From an uncultured Planctomycetaceae bacterium (GTDB lineage: Bacteria; Planctomycetota; Planctomycetia; Planctomycetales; Planctomycetaceae), in the NCBI GenBank assembly GCA_903858815.1, contig CAIOKE010000077.1, positions 25,704-89,703 on the forward strand: DNA of 64,000 nucleotides. Reading direction: 5' to 3'. Below, piece after piece: positions 26,226-34,628 of this stretch; the first letter of the stretch is position 1; each line of letters begins with the position of its first letter. The notes beneath the pieces were generated by a model. The model searched no databases. It was given only the letters and a program-made list of their open reading frames with translations, and was not told the DNA's origin. The translations under genes and the position numbers were made by a program.

Positions 26226-26801
26226 TTAACTGTGTACCCTCGGCAATGAACAGCCCTCCGCTATGATCACGGATTCCTGCTCTGCCAGCTCCTGCAGCCG
26301 CTGATCCACTGACACATCATCTGCAAACAACCGCGCCAGACGCACGTAAGTCGCATGATGACGCGCTTCAGATTCAAACAGACTGCCGTAAAAGGACTTC
26401 AGCTCGGAATCCTGCAGATGATCCCGCAACAACACAAATCGCTCACAACTGCGAGCCTCAATCAGGGCGGCTACCAGCAGCCGATCCACTGCCCGCATCG
26501 GCTCTCCACGACGGACCAGCTCTTTCAGTCGCCGACCATATGTCCCCGGACGCAAACCCTGAAATCGAATGCCACGCCGCTTCAATAAACCACGCACCAA
26601 CGCGAAATGCTCCAGCTCCTCGCGCACAATCTCACTCATGCAGTCACACAAATCCTCCGACTGCACATAATCAAACATCAGATCCATCGCCGTCGCCGCA
26701 GCCTTCTGCTCACAATGCGCATGATCCAGCAGAATCTCGGGCAGAAACTGATCCACCTGACCCAACCAGCGCTGTGACGATACAGATTTCAGATGCAGCA
26801 T
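26226..26801 (-). CDS. miaE: tRNA-(ms2io6A)-hydroxylase-like diiron enzyme MiaE
   Basis: The 191-residue protein is a four-helix ferritin-like diiron protein with LLDHAHCEQKAAATAM, IVREELEHFALV, ALIEARSCERFVLL and FESEARHHATYVRLA carrying the metal-binding Glu and His residues in MiaE order. MiaE hydroxylates the prenyl side chain at A37 of tRNA after MiaA (and usually MiaB). The length is slightly short for the enterobacterial form but normal for the wider family. The ATG is 2 bp from a five-copy heptamer array that forms the whole spacer to the upstream ridA-like gene; no usual Shine-Dalgarno is present, so coupled translation is possible. Confidence 0.9.
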   Translation of the reverse strand: MLHLKSVSSQRWLGQVDQFLPEILLDHAHCEQKAAATAMDLMFDYVQSEDLCDCMSEIVREELEHFALVRGLLKRRGIRFQGLRPGTYGRRLKELVRRGEPMRAVDRLLVAALIEARSCERFVLLRDHLQDSELKSFYGSLFESEARHHATYVRLARLFADDVSVDQRLQELAEQESVIIAEGCSLPRVHS

Positions 26802-26803
26802 GG

Positions 26804-26838
26804 TTTTCAGTTTTCAGTTTTCAGTTTTCAGTTTTCAG
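26804..26838. repeat. Heptamer array, five TTTTCAG units
   Basis: Five perfect 7-bp units. Read on the minus strand this is TGAAAAC repeated, the unit also seen at 28090 and 55389. The stop codon of the ridA-like gene (26835-26837, TGA) lies inside the array, and the miaE ATG begins 2 bp beyond it. Confidence 0.97.
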
Positions 26839-28040
26839 TGGTTAGGGGGCCCTGATGCTGCCGGTACGGCGATCAGATCCATTGCCAAAGCTGCACCACG
26901 CACACCAACCGATGTCACCACAGCCTTCGAAGCAGCCGGCGGACGGTCCGGGTCGTAGTACCGCGGACGGACGGCATTCAGACTGACACTGGCTGCATCC
27001 GTCGACACATAATACGTAGCCTTGACAAGATGCTGAAAGTCCCCGCCCGCCTGTTTCACTATTCTTTGCAGATTCTCCAGTACACCCGTGGATTCTGCCG
27101 CCGCAGTCTCTGCCGATTCCGAACCGACTGCACTCGCCACAGTCACTCCACTCGTCAGAATCAACGACCTGCCCTCGATCACGCACACGCGGCTGTAAAC
27201 CGGTGATTTCGTCATTCCCGGCGGAGTCACCCAGGCGATGGGTGGCTGCCCCGCAATTCCCGGCCCGCCCGCTGCCACCAGCTCAATCTCCACTGGCACG
27301 CGAACACTGGATTTCCAATCCACAATCACCAGCGGAGGCTGCGGACGGTCCGGACCAAAAAACTGCTGCACCGCACGCCGCACGTCCTCACCCCCGGACG
27401 CCGGCTGCACAAAAGCCTTCAGCTGCACAATGTCCGCTGATCCCCGACCGAGAAATTCCAGTGTCCGCTGCAGACTCTGCAGCGTCGCCAGCGTTGCCTC
27501 AGACACTGACTCCGCAGATTCCGCCTGACCCGACACATAAATCTGACGACCCGCCGGCAATCGCCCCACGTCCGCAGACACAAATCGCTTCGCCGCATCC
27601 TCAACACCCACCGCCAGCACCGCATCCAGCGTCAGCGTTCCTGCTCCGGCAACTTCCGAAACGACCTGCGTCAGCGCCGGACGATGCTCCGCCTCAGGCC
27701 ACTGCAAACGCAGCGCCTCTCGCGCTGCCGCCAGCACCTCCTCTGACTCACCATACAGATGCAGCCTCGCAACGGCAGCCAGAGTCCCCCCCTGCGGCAC
27801 CACAATTCGCTCCAGCTCCCGCAAGCAAGCCCGCAACTGCTCACCCACTGACCCGGATTCAGAACCGACCGGCCCAACCTGCGCCGTCCACAACGTATCT
27901 CCCGTCACCACAACCGACTCAGGAAAACCACTCAACCCCATCCCGAATCGCTGCACCACACCCTGACCCATCGCCACCGTTCCCCACATCCACACCCACA
28001 TCCACACCCACGTCACTCGCAGAACATCCACACACATCAT
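26835..28040 (-). CDS. Secreted protein with tandem RidA-like domains
   Basis: The 401-residue protein has a short hydrophobic leader rich in Trp and Met (WVWMWVWMWGTVAMG) followed by about three RidA/YjgF-like units. The second and third are clearest: ATLATLQSLQRTLEFLGRGS ... DIVQLKAFVQPAS ... VPVEIELVAAG, and NLQRIVKQAGGDFQHLVKATYYVS. RidA proteins deaminate reactive imines or act as binding proteins; the catalytic Arg was not located with confidence. The ATG at 28040 is preceded by GGGGAGGGCGTG. The frame stays open further, but those codons are the heptamer array. It shares a spacer made of a repeat with miaE. Confidence 0.72.
   Translation of the reverse strand: MMCVDVLRVTWVWMWVWMWGTVAMGQGVVQRFGMGLSGFPESVVVTGDTLWTAQVGPVGSESGSVGEQLRACLRELERIVVPQGGTLAAVARLHLYGESEEVLAAAREALRLQWPEAEHRPALTQVVSEVAGAGTLTLDAVLAVGVEDAAKRFVSADVGRLPAGRQIYVSGQAESAESVSEATLATLQSLQRTLEFLGRGSADIVQLKAFVQPASGGEDVRRAVQQFFGPDRPQPPLVIVDWKSSVRVPVEIELVAAGGPGIAGQPPIAWVTPPGMTKSPVYSRVCVIEGRSLILTSGVTVASAVGSESAETAAAESTGVLENLQRIVKQAGGDFQHLVKATYYVSTDAASVSLNAVRPRYYDPDRPPAASKAVVTSVGVRGAALAMDLIAVPAASGPPNH
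27984..28007. repeat. 12-bp tandem repeat encoding the Trp/Met leader
   Basis: CCACATCCACAC occurs twice in succession with a partial third copy, and encodes W-V-W-M units in the leader of the ridA-like product on the minus strand. Confidence 0.85.
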
Positions 28041-28047
28041 CACGCCC

Positions 28048-28054
<7 letters not shown>
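28038..28054 (-). promoter_or_regulatory. Ribosome-binding site joined to a heptamer unit
   Basis: On the mRNA strand this reads GTGGGGAGGGCGTGATG. The purine-rich GGGGAGGG that should pair with 16S rRNA overlaps the last GTGGGGA heptamer. A near-identical site (GTGAGGGGCGTGATG) is next to the array at 55279-55290. Confidence 0.6.
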
Positions 28055-28147
<93 letters not shown>

Positions 28148-28152
<5 letters not shown>

Positions 28153-28182
28153 GCCGACTTCCGGGGGGAAAGCCAGCCTTTT
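28148..28182 (-). terminator. Terminator hairpin of the sigma-54-activator-like gene
   Basis: On the minus strand AAAAGGCTGGCTTTC and GAAGTCGGCCTTTT form a stem of about 15 pairs, three of them G-T, around a C-rich loop; the 3' T run continues into the heptamer array (TTTTCGG units). It starts about 40 bp after the stop at 28222. Confidence 0.8.
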
Positions 28183-28221
28183 CAGGAAGGAGAGATTTCT
28201 TAGCAGTCGCTGTCGCTCAGA

Positions 28222-29721
28222 TCAGGCCGCCTTGCGTTCGCCGCCGAATGCCACAATCTGCGGACGACGAACATTCGAACCCGGACCGCCTCGCGGAGGA
28301 TAACCGTACTCCCTCAGCTTGCCCGACAGGGTTCGCAGTCCGATCTGCAGAATCTGAGCCGTCTTTTCACGATTGCCGTTGCAGCGAGCAAAGGTAGATT
28401 CAATCAGCTTGCGTTCCATTTCCGCCAGTGTCATACCCACACACTCAGCACCGTCTTCAATCGCATCATGCGACAGCCACGGACGCAGGTCTTCCGGGTT
28501 GATGCACTCGTCTGCATCTACCGTGCAGCAGCGTTCAATCACGTTCTGCAGCTCACGAACATTGCCCGGCCACGCATGTGACTCCAGCAACTGCAGTGAC
28601 TCTGAACTGATCTGCCGCGGTGGACGCCCTTCCTTCAGCGAAATCTGACTGATGAAATGCTCCACCAGCAGCGGAATATCGTTCGTCCGCACTCGCAACG
28701 GCGGCGACTGCAGAGTAATTCCGCTCAGATGCTGCAGCAGATCATCCCGGAATCGCGACTCCATCGCCAGACGATTCAGATCACCATGCGTGGCAGCGAT
28801 AAAGCGAATGTTTGGACCATCCTGAGTTCCGTTCAGGACGGCCGCCGCTCGCTGCTCCAGCAGCTGGGCCAGACGCTTCTGAAACGGCAATGCCACCGTG
28901 TCCACATTGTCCAGCAGAATCGAGCCACCTTCACCCATCTTCAGATAACCCGGAAATCCATCCGGAGCCGCATCGCCGAACAGCTGATGCTCCAGAGTTT
29001 CCACGGAATGCAGACTGCAGTCGATTCGCAGGAACGGACGCCCGGCTCGACGACTGCAGCGATGCAGCCCCTCAGCCACCAGCGTCGTACCACTGCCCGG
29101 CTCGCCTCGCACCAGAACAGTGCGATCATCATCCGCGGCAATCCGAATCGATTCCCGCAGAGACTGCATTGCCGGAGTGCTGCCAACCAGATCCATCAGG
29201 TTCCGATTCAGCAGCTGACGTCGCAGCTTCTCATTCTCTCGCACCAGCTCACCGCGACGCAGAGCATTCAGCAGAGCTGCTCCGAATCGTGAGGCGGAAT
29301 ACGGTCGCTCAATCACATCACAGTCGAATGATGGCACCGTCTCGCGACCCCAGCGGGAATCTTCGCTGACGATGCACAGCACCTGAGCCGCTCGTGAATG
29401 CGCCCGAATCGCCGCATTCACTTCCTGAATCCGTGACACCGAATCGGCATCATCAATGATACAGCAGCAGAACTCCTGCCGACTCAGATGAAACAGCATG
29501 GCGTCCGGACTGTCCGTCTCGCACACCTGCATACCACGCTTGCGAACATCGTCAGCCAGCAGCTGACGTGCTCCCGGGCGTGGAGAAAATACCAGAACTG
29601 TCCGATTGACTGGTTCCGGTTCCGGAGCCGTGTTGCGGGGTTCCGGGGGGGCAGTCGGCGCGGAATGCGGGAACCGCAGAATGTGCGGCTCATGATGAGC
29701 GCCGTGCGGGAACTCGTTCAT
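28222..29721 (-). CDS. Degenerate sigma-54-activator-like regulator (NtrC-like)
   Basis: The 499-residue protein has a weak receiver-like domain (about 40-150; CCCIIDDADS, and IERPYSA where KP is usual), an AAA+ domain (about 178-400) and a Fis-type HTH (about 432-475, CNGNREKTAQILQIGLRTLSGKL). The AAA+ domain lacks key features: Walker A is GEPGSGTT with Thr in place of Lys, the L1 loop with GAFTGA is absent (about 11 residues shorter between LFG and GGS), and Walker B is LLDNV instead of LDE. It should therefore not remodel sigma-54 polymerase; it may act as a DNA-binding regulator on sigma-70 promoters, as known for GAFTGA-lacking members such as TyrR. Start chosen at 29721 before MNEFPHG. 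Confidence 0.87.
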   Translation of the reverse strand: MNEFPHGAHHEPHILRFPHSAPTAPPEPRNTAPEPEPVNRTVLVFSPRPGARQLLADDVRKRGMQVCETDSPDAMLFHLSRQEFCCCIIDDADSVSRIQEVNAAIRAHSRAAQVLCIVSEDSRWGRETVPSFDCDVIERPYSASRFGAALLNALRRGELVRENEKLRRQLLNRNLMDLVGSTPAMQSLRESIRIAADDDRTVLVRGEPGSGTTLVAEGLHRCSRRAGRPFLRIDCSLHSVETLEHQLFGDAAPDGFPGYLKMGEGGSILLDNVDTVALPFQKRLAQLLEQRAAAVLNGTQDGPNIRFIAATHGDLNRLAMESRFRDDLLQHLSGITLQSPPLRVRTNDIPLLVEHFISQISLKEGRPPRQISSESLQLLESHAWPGNVRELQNVIERCCTVDADECINPEDLRPWLSHDAIEDGAECVGMTLAEMERKLIESTFARCNGNREKTAQILQIGLRTLSGKLREYGYPPRGGPGSNVRRPQIVAFGGERKAA

Positions 29722-30167
29722 GATGTCCTCGATCTGAGAGCTGAGGGAGAGACGGAGGGAGAGAGAGACGAGAATTTCCTGAGGCAACAGTTCCATGGAA
29801 CAGGCCGAGAAAGCCTGCAACAAAGAATGAACAATGTCCCAGGAAGGTTCCGGAGCAAGTCCGGAAAGGAAGAGAGGAGAACTGGAAAGGATTTCTGGAC
29901 CAGTGAGTCAGGTCCGGTTTGAGAGGCCGATTGATAGCGGTGATCGGTCGCGAGTGTCAACACGTCTTCACAGCGAATCCAGGCAAAACCTTGGTCGATT
30001 TTTAAGAATTCTTCGTTTGCACCAAAACCCAGCCACCAAAAGCCACCACAGACGGCATTTTCTGCCGAAGCCCGACTTACCAACGGCAAAAAAAAGAAGC
30101 CGGATCCTCTGATCCGGCTTCCACTCGGCCAACATCCGGCCGCTCACGGCCATTTTCTACTGGACTT
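29722..30167. other. Gap before the regulator gene, with one terminator
   Basis: No gene supported. The half next to the regulator has purine-rich runs (GGAGAGACGGAGGGAGAGAG). The other half holds the terminator at 30088-30121 of the YHS-like gene. The promoter of the regulator gene should lie between. Confidence 0.55.
30088..30121 (-). terminator. Rho-independent terminator of the YHS-like gene
   Basis: On the minus strand GAAGCCGGATC and GATCCGGCTTC pair perfectly (11 bp) around a 4-base loop and are followed by eight T. Confidence 0.95.
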
Positions 30168-31919
30168 TCACTGCTCTACCGCGAATGATCGTGGGGACGC
30201 ATGAAATTCACTCATCGAATCTCGCGACTCAAACATATACAGTCGCCCCCGAAACCATAACGCAAAGTCCAGCCGGCCCGGTCGCTCCACTCCCTCTCGC
30301 GCTGATACCACGACGTCACTGCCTCCAGCAGCCGGGGCATATCGCGTCGGATCCGATTCAAACAACTCACGGGCCTGCGTCGAGGAAAATGCATACGTCT
30401 GCAGACCAAACTGAGCCGTAATCGTCGGATCTGCATCCACCAGCTCCCGATGATCACGCAGGGCAACCGGACAAAAACCCTTGAACCCCGGCTGCACACC
30501 ACGCTCACGAATCCGCATCAACTGACGCTGACGCTCGTCGTTCTCCATCGATACTCGCAACTTCTCATCCGGAAGACTTCGCAACTGCTCAGAAGGAACT
30601 GCCACAGATGCCGCAGCAGCCGGGGCCGCAGCAGGCAATGTCGGCACTCCGCCGTCGTCCGCCGCTGCTGACTCCTCAAACCGAATCGCTTCCGGCTCAG
30701 CCGCCTTCACAGCTGCTGCCGCAGGCTGCTCAAGACTCTTCGAAAACTCATCCAGACTCTCGTCCAGACCAACACCCGTAAATGGATTCTCTTCAGCCGC
30801 TGACTTCAACGCCTGCTCCGCTTCCTGCACTGCCGTTCCAGCATCTGCCGCCTGCTCCTGCAGGGCCTCTGCAAATGTCTCAGCAGCTGCGGCGGCCTGC
30901 TGCTGCACACTGTCAGCTGCCCGTCCCGCTGCTGCACCTGCCGCTGCCGCCTGCTCCTGTGCTCCCTCAGTAAATGACTGGGCAGCCGCAGTGGCCTGCT
31001 GCTTCGCAGCACTTTCCTGAGTCTTCATGGCTTCGGCAATCGAATCCAGATCCAGCGGATCTGACGCCTCATCAACGTCAGCACCACCAAACGGATCCAG
31101 AAAATCCGTCGGCTTCTTCGCCGCATTTACAGCCGAACTGGCAGCCGCAGACACCTGCTTTGCAGCCGCCGTTGCCCGCTCGGCTGTCGCAGCAGCTGCC
31201 GCTTCTGCCTGAGGCATAAACGCTGGAGCCGCGCCGGGCTGAACTAAACGAGCAGGCTTGTCCGAAACCACCGGCGAAGCCGTCGGCCCCGTAACTCCCG
31301 CCCCTGCTGCCGCTGCACGCGGACGCACACTGTGACCCGCTGCCGCTGGAACTGCTGCAGACGCACTCGCTGCCGAAGCCGTCGCTGAAGGTCGCATGAT
31401 ACTCGGAAATGCCGGACGAGCTGCCGTCGCCTTACCCGCAGCGCCCGGAGCTACTCCGGAAGCAGTCGACGGAACAGTCCGACGCAAACCGCCCGCCGGA
31501 CCCGCCACCGAAGGAGCCGGAACAGGTTCCAGATAACTGGGCGGCACAGGAGCCGCCGTGGGAGCCTCGACTGTTTCCGGTCCACGACCCGTCACCTTGC
31601 CCCAGAAACGCTTGAACATATTCTCCTTCTTCACTGGCTCCGCCGGTTTCCGACGCACCAGCTGCGACTGCATATTCTGAGCGTTCGGCAGGTCCTGCGA
31701 TCGCATCGAAGGCATCTCCTGACCACTCTGCTGAAACAACTTCTGCAGCTCGCCGTTCACCGTCGTTCCCTGAGATGCAGACTGCACCGGCGTCTTGCCA
31801 GTGCTGCGGGATACACCAGCATCCTGCATCCCCTGAATCGCTCCGGACCACGAGACGCCCACTGAGGCTGACATCGCCGCCAATACCAGACTGCGGCGGA
31901 ACCACTTCTCTGTCTTCAT
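30168..31919 (-). CDS. Secreted Ala-rich protein with C-terminal YHS/TRASH-like region
   Basis: The 583-residue protein starts with a signal peptide (MKTEKWFRRSLVLAAMSASVG). Residues about 55-110 are charged, then a long stretch (about 120-450) is rich in Ala, Gln, Pro and Glu with helical, coiled-coil-like runs (AAAQSFTEGAQEQAAAAG). The last 115 residues look folded: GFKGFCPVALRDHRELVD, TYAFSSTQARELFESDPTRY and LYMFESRDSMSEFHASP form two YHS-like half-units, a fold that binds metals in other proteins. The start at 31919 has AAGAGG about eight bases upstream; an ATG three codons earlier is possible. The role is unknown, but export and metal or redox binding are plausible. Confidence 0.75.
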   Translation of the reverse strand: MKTEKWFRRSLVLAAMSASVGVSWSGAIQGMQDAGVSRSTGKTPVQSASQGTTVNGELQKLFQQSGQEMPSMRSQDLPNAQNMQSQLVRRKPAEPVKKENMFKRFWGKVTGRGPETVEAPTAAPVPPSYLEPVPAPSVAGPAGGLRRTVPSTASGVAPGAAGKATAARPAFPSIMRPSATASAASASAAVPAAAGHSVRPRAAAAGAGVTGPTASPVVSDKPARLVQPGAAPAFMPQAEAAAAATAERATAAAKQVSAAASSAVNAAKKPTDFLDPFGGADVDEASDPLDLDSIAEAMKTQESAAKQQATAAAQSFTEGAQEQAAAAGAAAGRAADSVQQQAAAAAETFAEALQEQAADAGTAVQEAEQALKSAAEENPFTGVGLDESLDEFSKSLEQPAAAAVKAAEPEAIRFEESAAADDGGVPTLPAAAPAAAASVAVPSEQLRSLPDEKLRVSMENDERQRQLMRIRERGVQPGFKGFCPVALRDHRELVDADPTITAQFGLQTYAFSSTQARELFESDPTRYAPAAGGSDVVVSAREGVERPGRLDFALWFRGRLYMFESRDSMSEFHASPRSFAVEQ

Positions 31920-32294
31920 GACATCCATCCTCTTCCGGAACTCACATCCCTCATCAGGCCATACCGCGATCCACGCGCAATGGCTCCTGTCCTGCTGTCT
32001 GTATCGACGGTTCCGAAAAGGACGGTTGTTGCACTTGTTGGGGTTTTTCTGTCCCTCCGACAGACAGGACCCTCGAATCACGCATAACCCGAACGACCGA
32101 AAGATCCCCCCCATTCCCCCCGAAACCCCTTGAATCGATCCGGATTTTCAGCCCTCCGGCTGGAATTGCCGATTTCCGCTGTTCCACACAGCCCCGTTCC
32201 CCACCTTTGACTCATCGCTCAACGCAATCAATACTCCAGCCTGACAAATCACCGCACCCACCACCCACAGCAGAATCTGCAACCCGGCATCCCT
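31920..32294. other. Divergent gap between the YHS-like and sppA genes
   Basis: No gene supported. It should hold the promoters of both divergent genes; no clear motif was recognised. Purine/pyrimidine-biased stretches are present around 32100. Confidence 0.5.
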
Positions 32295-33353
32295 ATGAGC
32301 AGCGAAAATCCGGCCAGCCATCAGAACACCGTCCGCTCAGGAGAATCCGTCGCGGTTGGTCAGCAGCAAATCACCATCCATGTGACGGCCCCTGAACTCA
32401 CGTCCCGTCCACCCGGTCGCACAGCACGGATCCTGCTGTCTCTCTCACTGCTGCTGAACTTCTGGCTGCTGCTGGGCTCAGGGATGTCCACCAGCTCTGC
32501 AATTCCCGAAGCCTTCCTTGAAGGAACTCAGGGCGCCGCAGCGCGACTCGCCGTCATCTCAGTCTCAGGTATGATCAGCCCGCCCTTCACAGAACGCTGG
32601 ATCAAACAGATTCGCGCAGCCGCCGCGGATGATTCAGTTCGCGGAGTCATCCTCGCCATCGACAGTCCCGGAGGTTTCGTTGCCGACAGCCATCAGCTGC
32701 ATCACGAAATCGAACTGCTGGCCGCAAAGAAAACAGTCTTCGTCTCCATGAAACGACTGGCCGCATCCGGTGGCTACTACATCGCCGTTGCAGCCGGCCC
32801 GTCAGCCCGTATCTTCGCCGAACCCACCACATGGACCGGATCCATCGGAGTCATTATTGCACGCTACAACGCCAGACAGCTGGCCGAAACCATCGGCGTT
32901 CGAGTGGAACCGCTCACCACCGGCCCACTGAAAGACACCCTCAACCCCTTCCGCGACATGACACCGCAGGAAACAGCCGTCTGGGATGCCATCCTCAAAG
33001 ATTCCTTCGATCGCTTTGTCAGCGTCATCGATAACGGTCGTTCACAACTGGACGACGACGCCGTCCGCGCACTGGCCACAGGCCAGATCTACACCGCAAA
33101 GCAGGCCCTTGATAACCACCTCGTCGATGCCCTCGGCTATCAGGAAGACGTCGTCAAAGCACTGGCCGAACAACTGCAGCTGACACAGTATGAAGTCTTC
33201 GAATACCGCTCCACCCCCGGACTTGTTGACGTGCTGCTGGGGGCCACCGCACGTCAGCCCTCACTCAGCGAACAATTCGCCGCATCCACCGTCCCTCAGG
33301 CCATGTACTTCGCCTCGTGGAACCCACTGCCACTGCTGCAGCCTGCCCAATAA
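32295..33353 (+). CDS. sppA: Signal peptide peptidase A-like serine protease (S49)
   Basis: The 352-residue protein has an N-terminal cytoplasmic segment and one membrane helix (about 46-64, ILLSLSLLLNFWLLLGSGM), then an S49 protease domain. Key parts are VRGVILAIDSPGGFVADS, AASGGYYIAVAAG, the nucleophile in TTWTGSIGVI and the general base Lys in TTGPLKDTLNPF. SppA cleaves leftover signal peptides in the membrane. This is the short, single-domain form. No terminator was found before the repeat region that follows. Confidence 0.92.
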   Translation: MSSENPASHQNTVRSGESVAVGQQQITIHVTAPELTSRPPGRTARILLSLSLLLNFWLLLGSGMSTSSAIPEAFLEGTQGAAARLAVISVSGMISPPFTERWIKQIRAAAADDSVRGVILAIDSPGGFVADSHQLHHEIELLAAKKTVFVSMKRLAASGGYYIAVAAGPSARIFAEPTTWTGSIGVIIARYNARQLAETIGVRVEPLTTGPLKDTLNPFRDMTPQETAVWDAILKDSFDRFVSVIDNGRSQLDDDAVRALATGQIYTAKQALDNHLVDALGYQEDVVKALAEQLQLTQYEVFEYRSTPGLVDVLLGATARQPSLSEQFAASTVPQAMYFASWNPLPLLQPAQ

Positions 33354-33513
33354 CTTCGGATCAACACACAAATCATGTGCACACATGCACATTGCCGTTT
33401 GACACGGGTCACGAAACACTGTTGGCGAAAAACTGCAGTTCGCCAGTTGCGTAGTCGTGTTCCACCCTCACCGCAACGGCATCAGCACGCCCCACTGATT
33501 CTCCCGCCCTGAC

Positions 33514-33923
33514 AGCACCAGCTCGGTAACACTCACCCAACAACCCGCGGCTCAGCGGTGGCCTCGCCCTTCCAGGCGGAACTTCACTGATCAACTGACA
33601 AACCCCTCGCCCAATCCCTTCACGACAATGCGTTCATTCGTGGGTAAGAATCCACCCGCCACCACCCTTGCGTTTTTCCGTGTCTTTCCGTGTCCTTCCG
33701 TGGTGAAAACAACACCACCTGCCAGCCCCCTGCGTGGGACCACCGAGCACCAGCTCGGTAAAGATGCCGAGTCTCTCCTGTGCCTGGTGGTTATCAGCCC
33801 ACGAAATGCCAGAGCAACGGGCGAACGTGTGCCACATTGTGGCTTTTTGTGGGCAAAAGGCGGCCGGGCAGGAATGCCCGGGCGACGGTTGTCGGCGAAC
33901 AACGACAACAGATCACTGATCAC
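33514..33923. repeat. Mosaic hairpin repeat, copy B
   Basis: Modules: CAGCACCAGCTCGG (about 33518), CTCACCCAACAACCCGCGG, CCTCGCCCTTCCAGGCGGAA then ACTTCAC; CTCGCCCAATCCCTTCACG and GACAATGCGTTCATTCGTGG (about 33605-33645); CGTTTTTCCGTGTCTTTCCG (about 33671); CCGAGCACCAGCTCGG (33743-33758); hairpin 33864-33881; and the 25-bp identity with copy A at 33885-33909, followed by AGATCAC TGATCAC. Confidence 0.8.
33864..33881. repeat. 7-bp-stem hairpin covarying with 6996-7019
   Basis: CCGGGCA and TGCCCGG pair around GGAA. Relative to the copy at 6996-7019, one A-T pair is G-C here. Confidence 0.85.
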
Positions 33924-34017
33924 TCAAACGCCTCAATCACACCGCCAGTTTCATTTTACATACACCCCGAAGTGAGCCGTCAACGTCCCCGTCAACGCCC
34001 CCACCCAACCCCCACCT

Positions 34018-34587
34018 CTATTCGCCCGCTGACAGACGCTGCATCCGCTCCAGCAGCTCCTGACGAGCCCTTGACAGACGACTGCGAACCGTGCCCGTCG
34101 GAATCCCCAGCACCTCCCCAATCTCCTCGTACGACAACTCGTCAATCTCACGCAGCACCAGTACTTCACGAAAATCCTGCGCTATCTGAGCCATCGCCTG
34201 ACGCAGATTCGCCAGCTCCTCACTCAACTCAAGACCAGCACCCGGAACCGCCGATCGACTTCCATCGATCAGCTCGCTCACACCGGACTCAGCCAACTGC
34301 TCAAGCGATACCGCCGGACGATGACGACGCACTTCACTGATCACTTCATTGCGAGCAATCCGGTACAGCCACGAATAAAAACCAGACTCGCCGCGAAACT
34401 TCGACAACTGACGCCACGCCTGCAGAAATGCCCGCTGCGCGGCATCCAGAGCATCCTCACGCGAACATACGCTGTGCTCAAGACTGTGCACCAGCCGGTC
34501 CTGGTACCGCCGCACCAGATCGTCAAATGCCTCTACAGCACCCCCAAGGGCCGCCGCTATCAGCTGTTGATCCGACTGCTCAATCAC
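34018..34587 (-). CDS. RpoE-like ECF sigma factor
   Basis: The 189-residue protein has region 2 (EAFDDLVRRYQDRLVHSL, DALDAAQRAFLQAWRQLSKFRGESGFYSWLYRIARN in parts) and region 4 (FREVLVLREIDELSYEEIGEVLGIPTGTVRSRLSRARQELLERM). This is the classical RpoE-like arrangement. It lies 41 bp after lgt on the same strand, so panC, lgt and this gene may be one transcript. No anti-sigma gene follows; the next sequence is mosaic repeat copy B. Confidence 0.95.
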   Translation of the reverse strand: MIEQSDQQLIAAALGGAVEAFDDLVRRYQDRLVHSLEHSVCSREDALDAAQRAFLQAWRQLSKFRGESGFYSWLYRIARNEVISEVRRHRPAVSLEQLAESGVSELIDGSRSAVPGAGLELSEELANLRQAMAQIAQDFREVLVLREIDELSYEEIGEVLGIPTGTVRSRLSRARQELLERMQRLSAGE

Positions 34588-34628
34588 GTCATTTGATCCG
34601 GCAGCAAGAATTCACCAACACCATCGCC

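Larger units (their letters stand above)
33354..34017. other. 664-bp intergenic region carrying mosaic repeat copy B
   Basis: No gene is supported. The region is built from the same modules as at 6683, 52250 and 61630. Open frames in it are broken pieces of repeats. Confidence 0.7.

Noticed and set aside
33409..33594. Short minus-strand frame in the gap after sppA
   Set aside because: It consists of mosaic repeat modules shared with three other intergenic regions, so it is not a gene.
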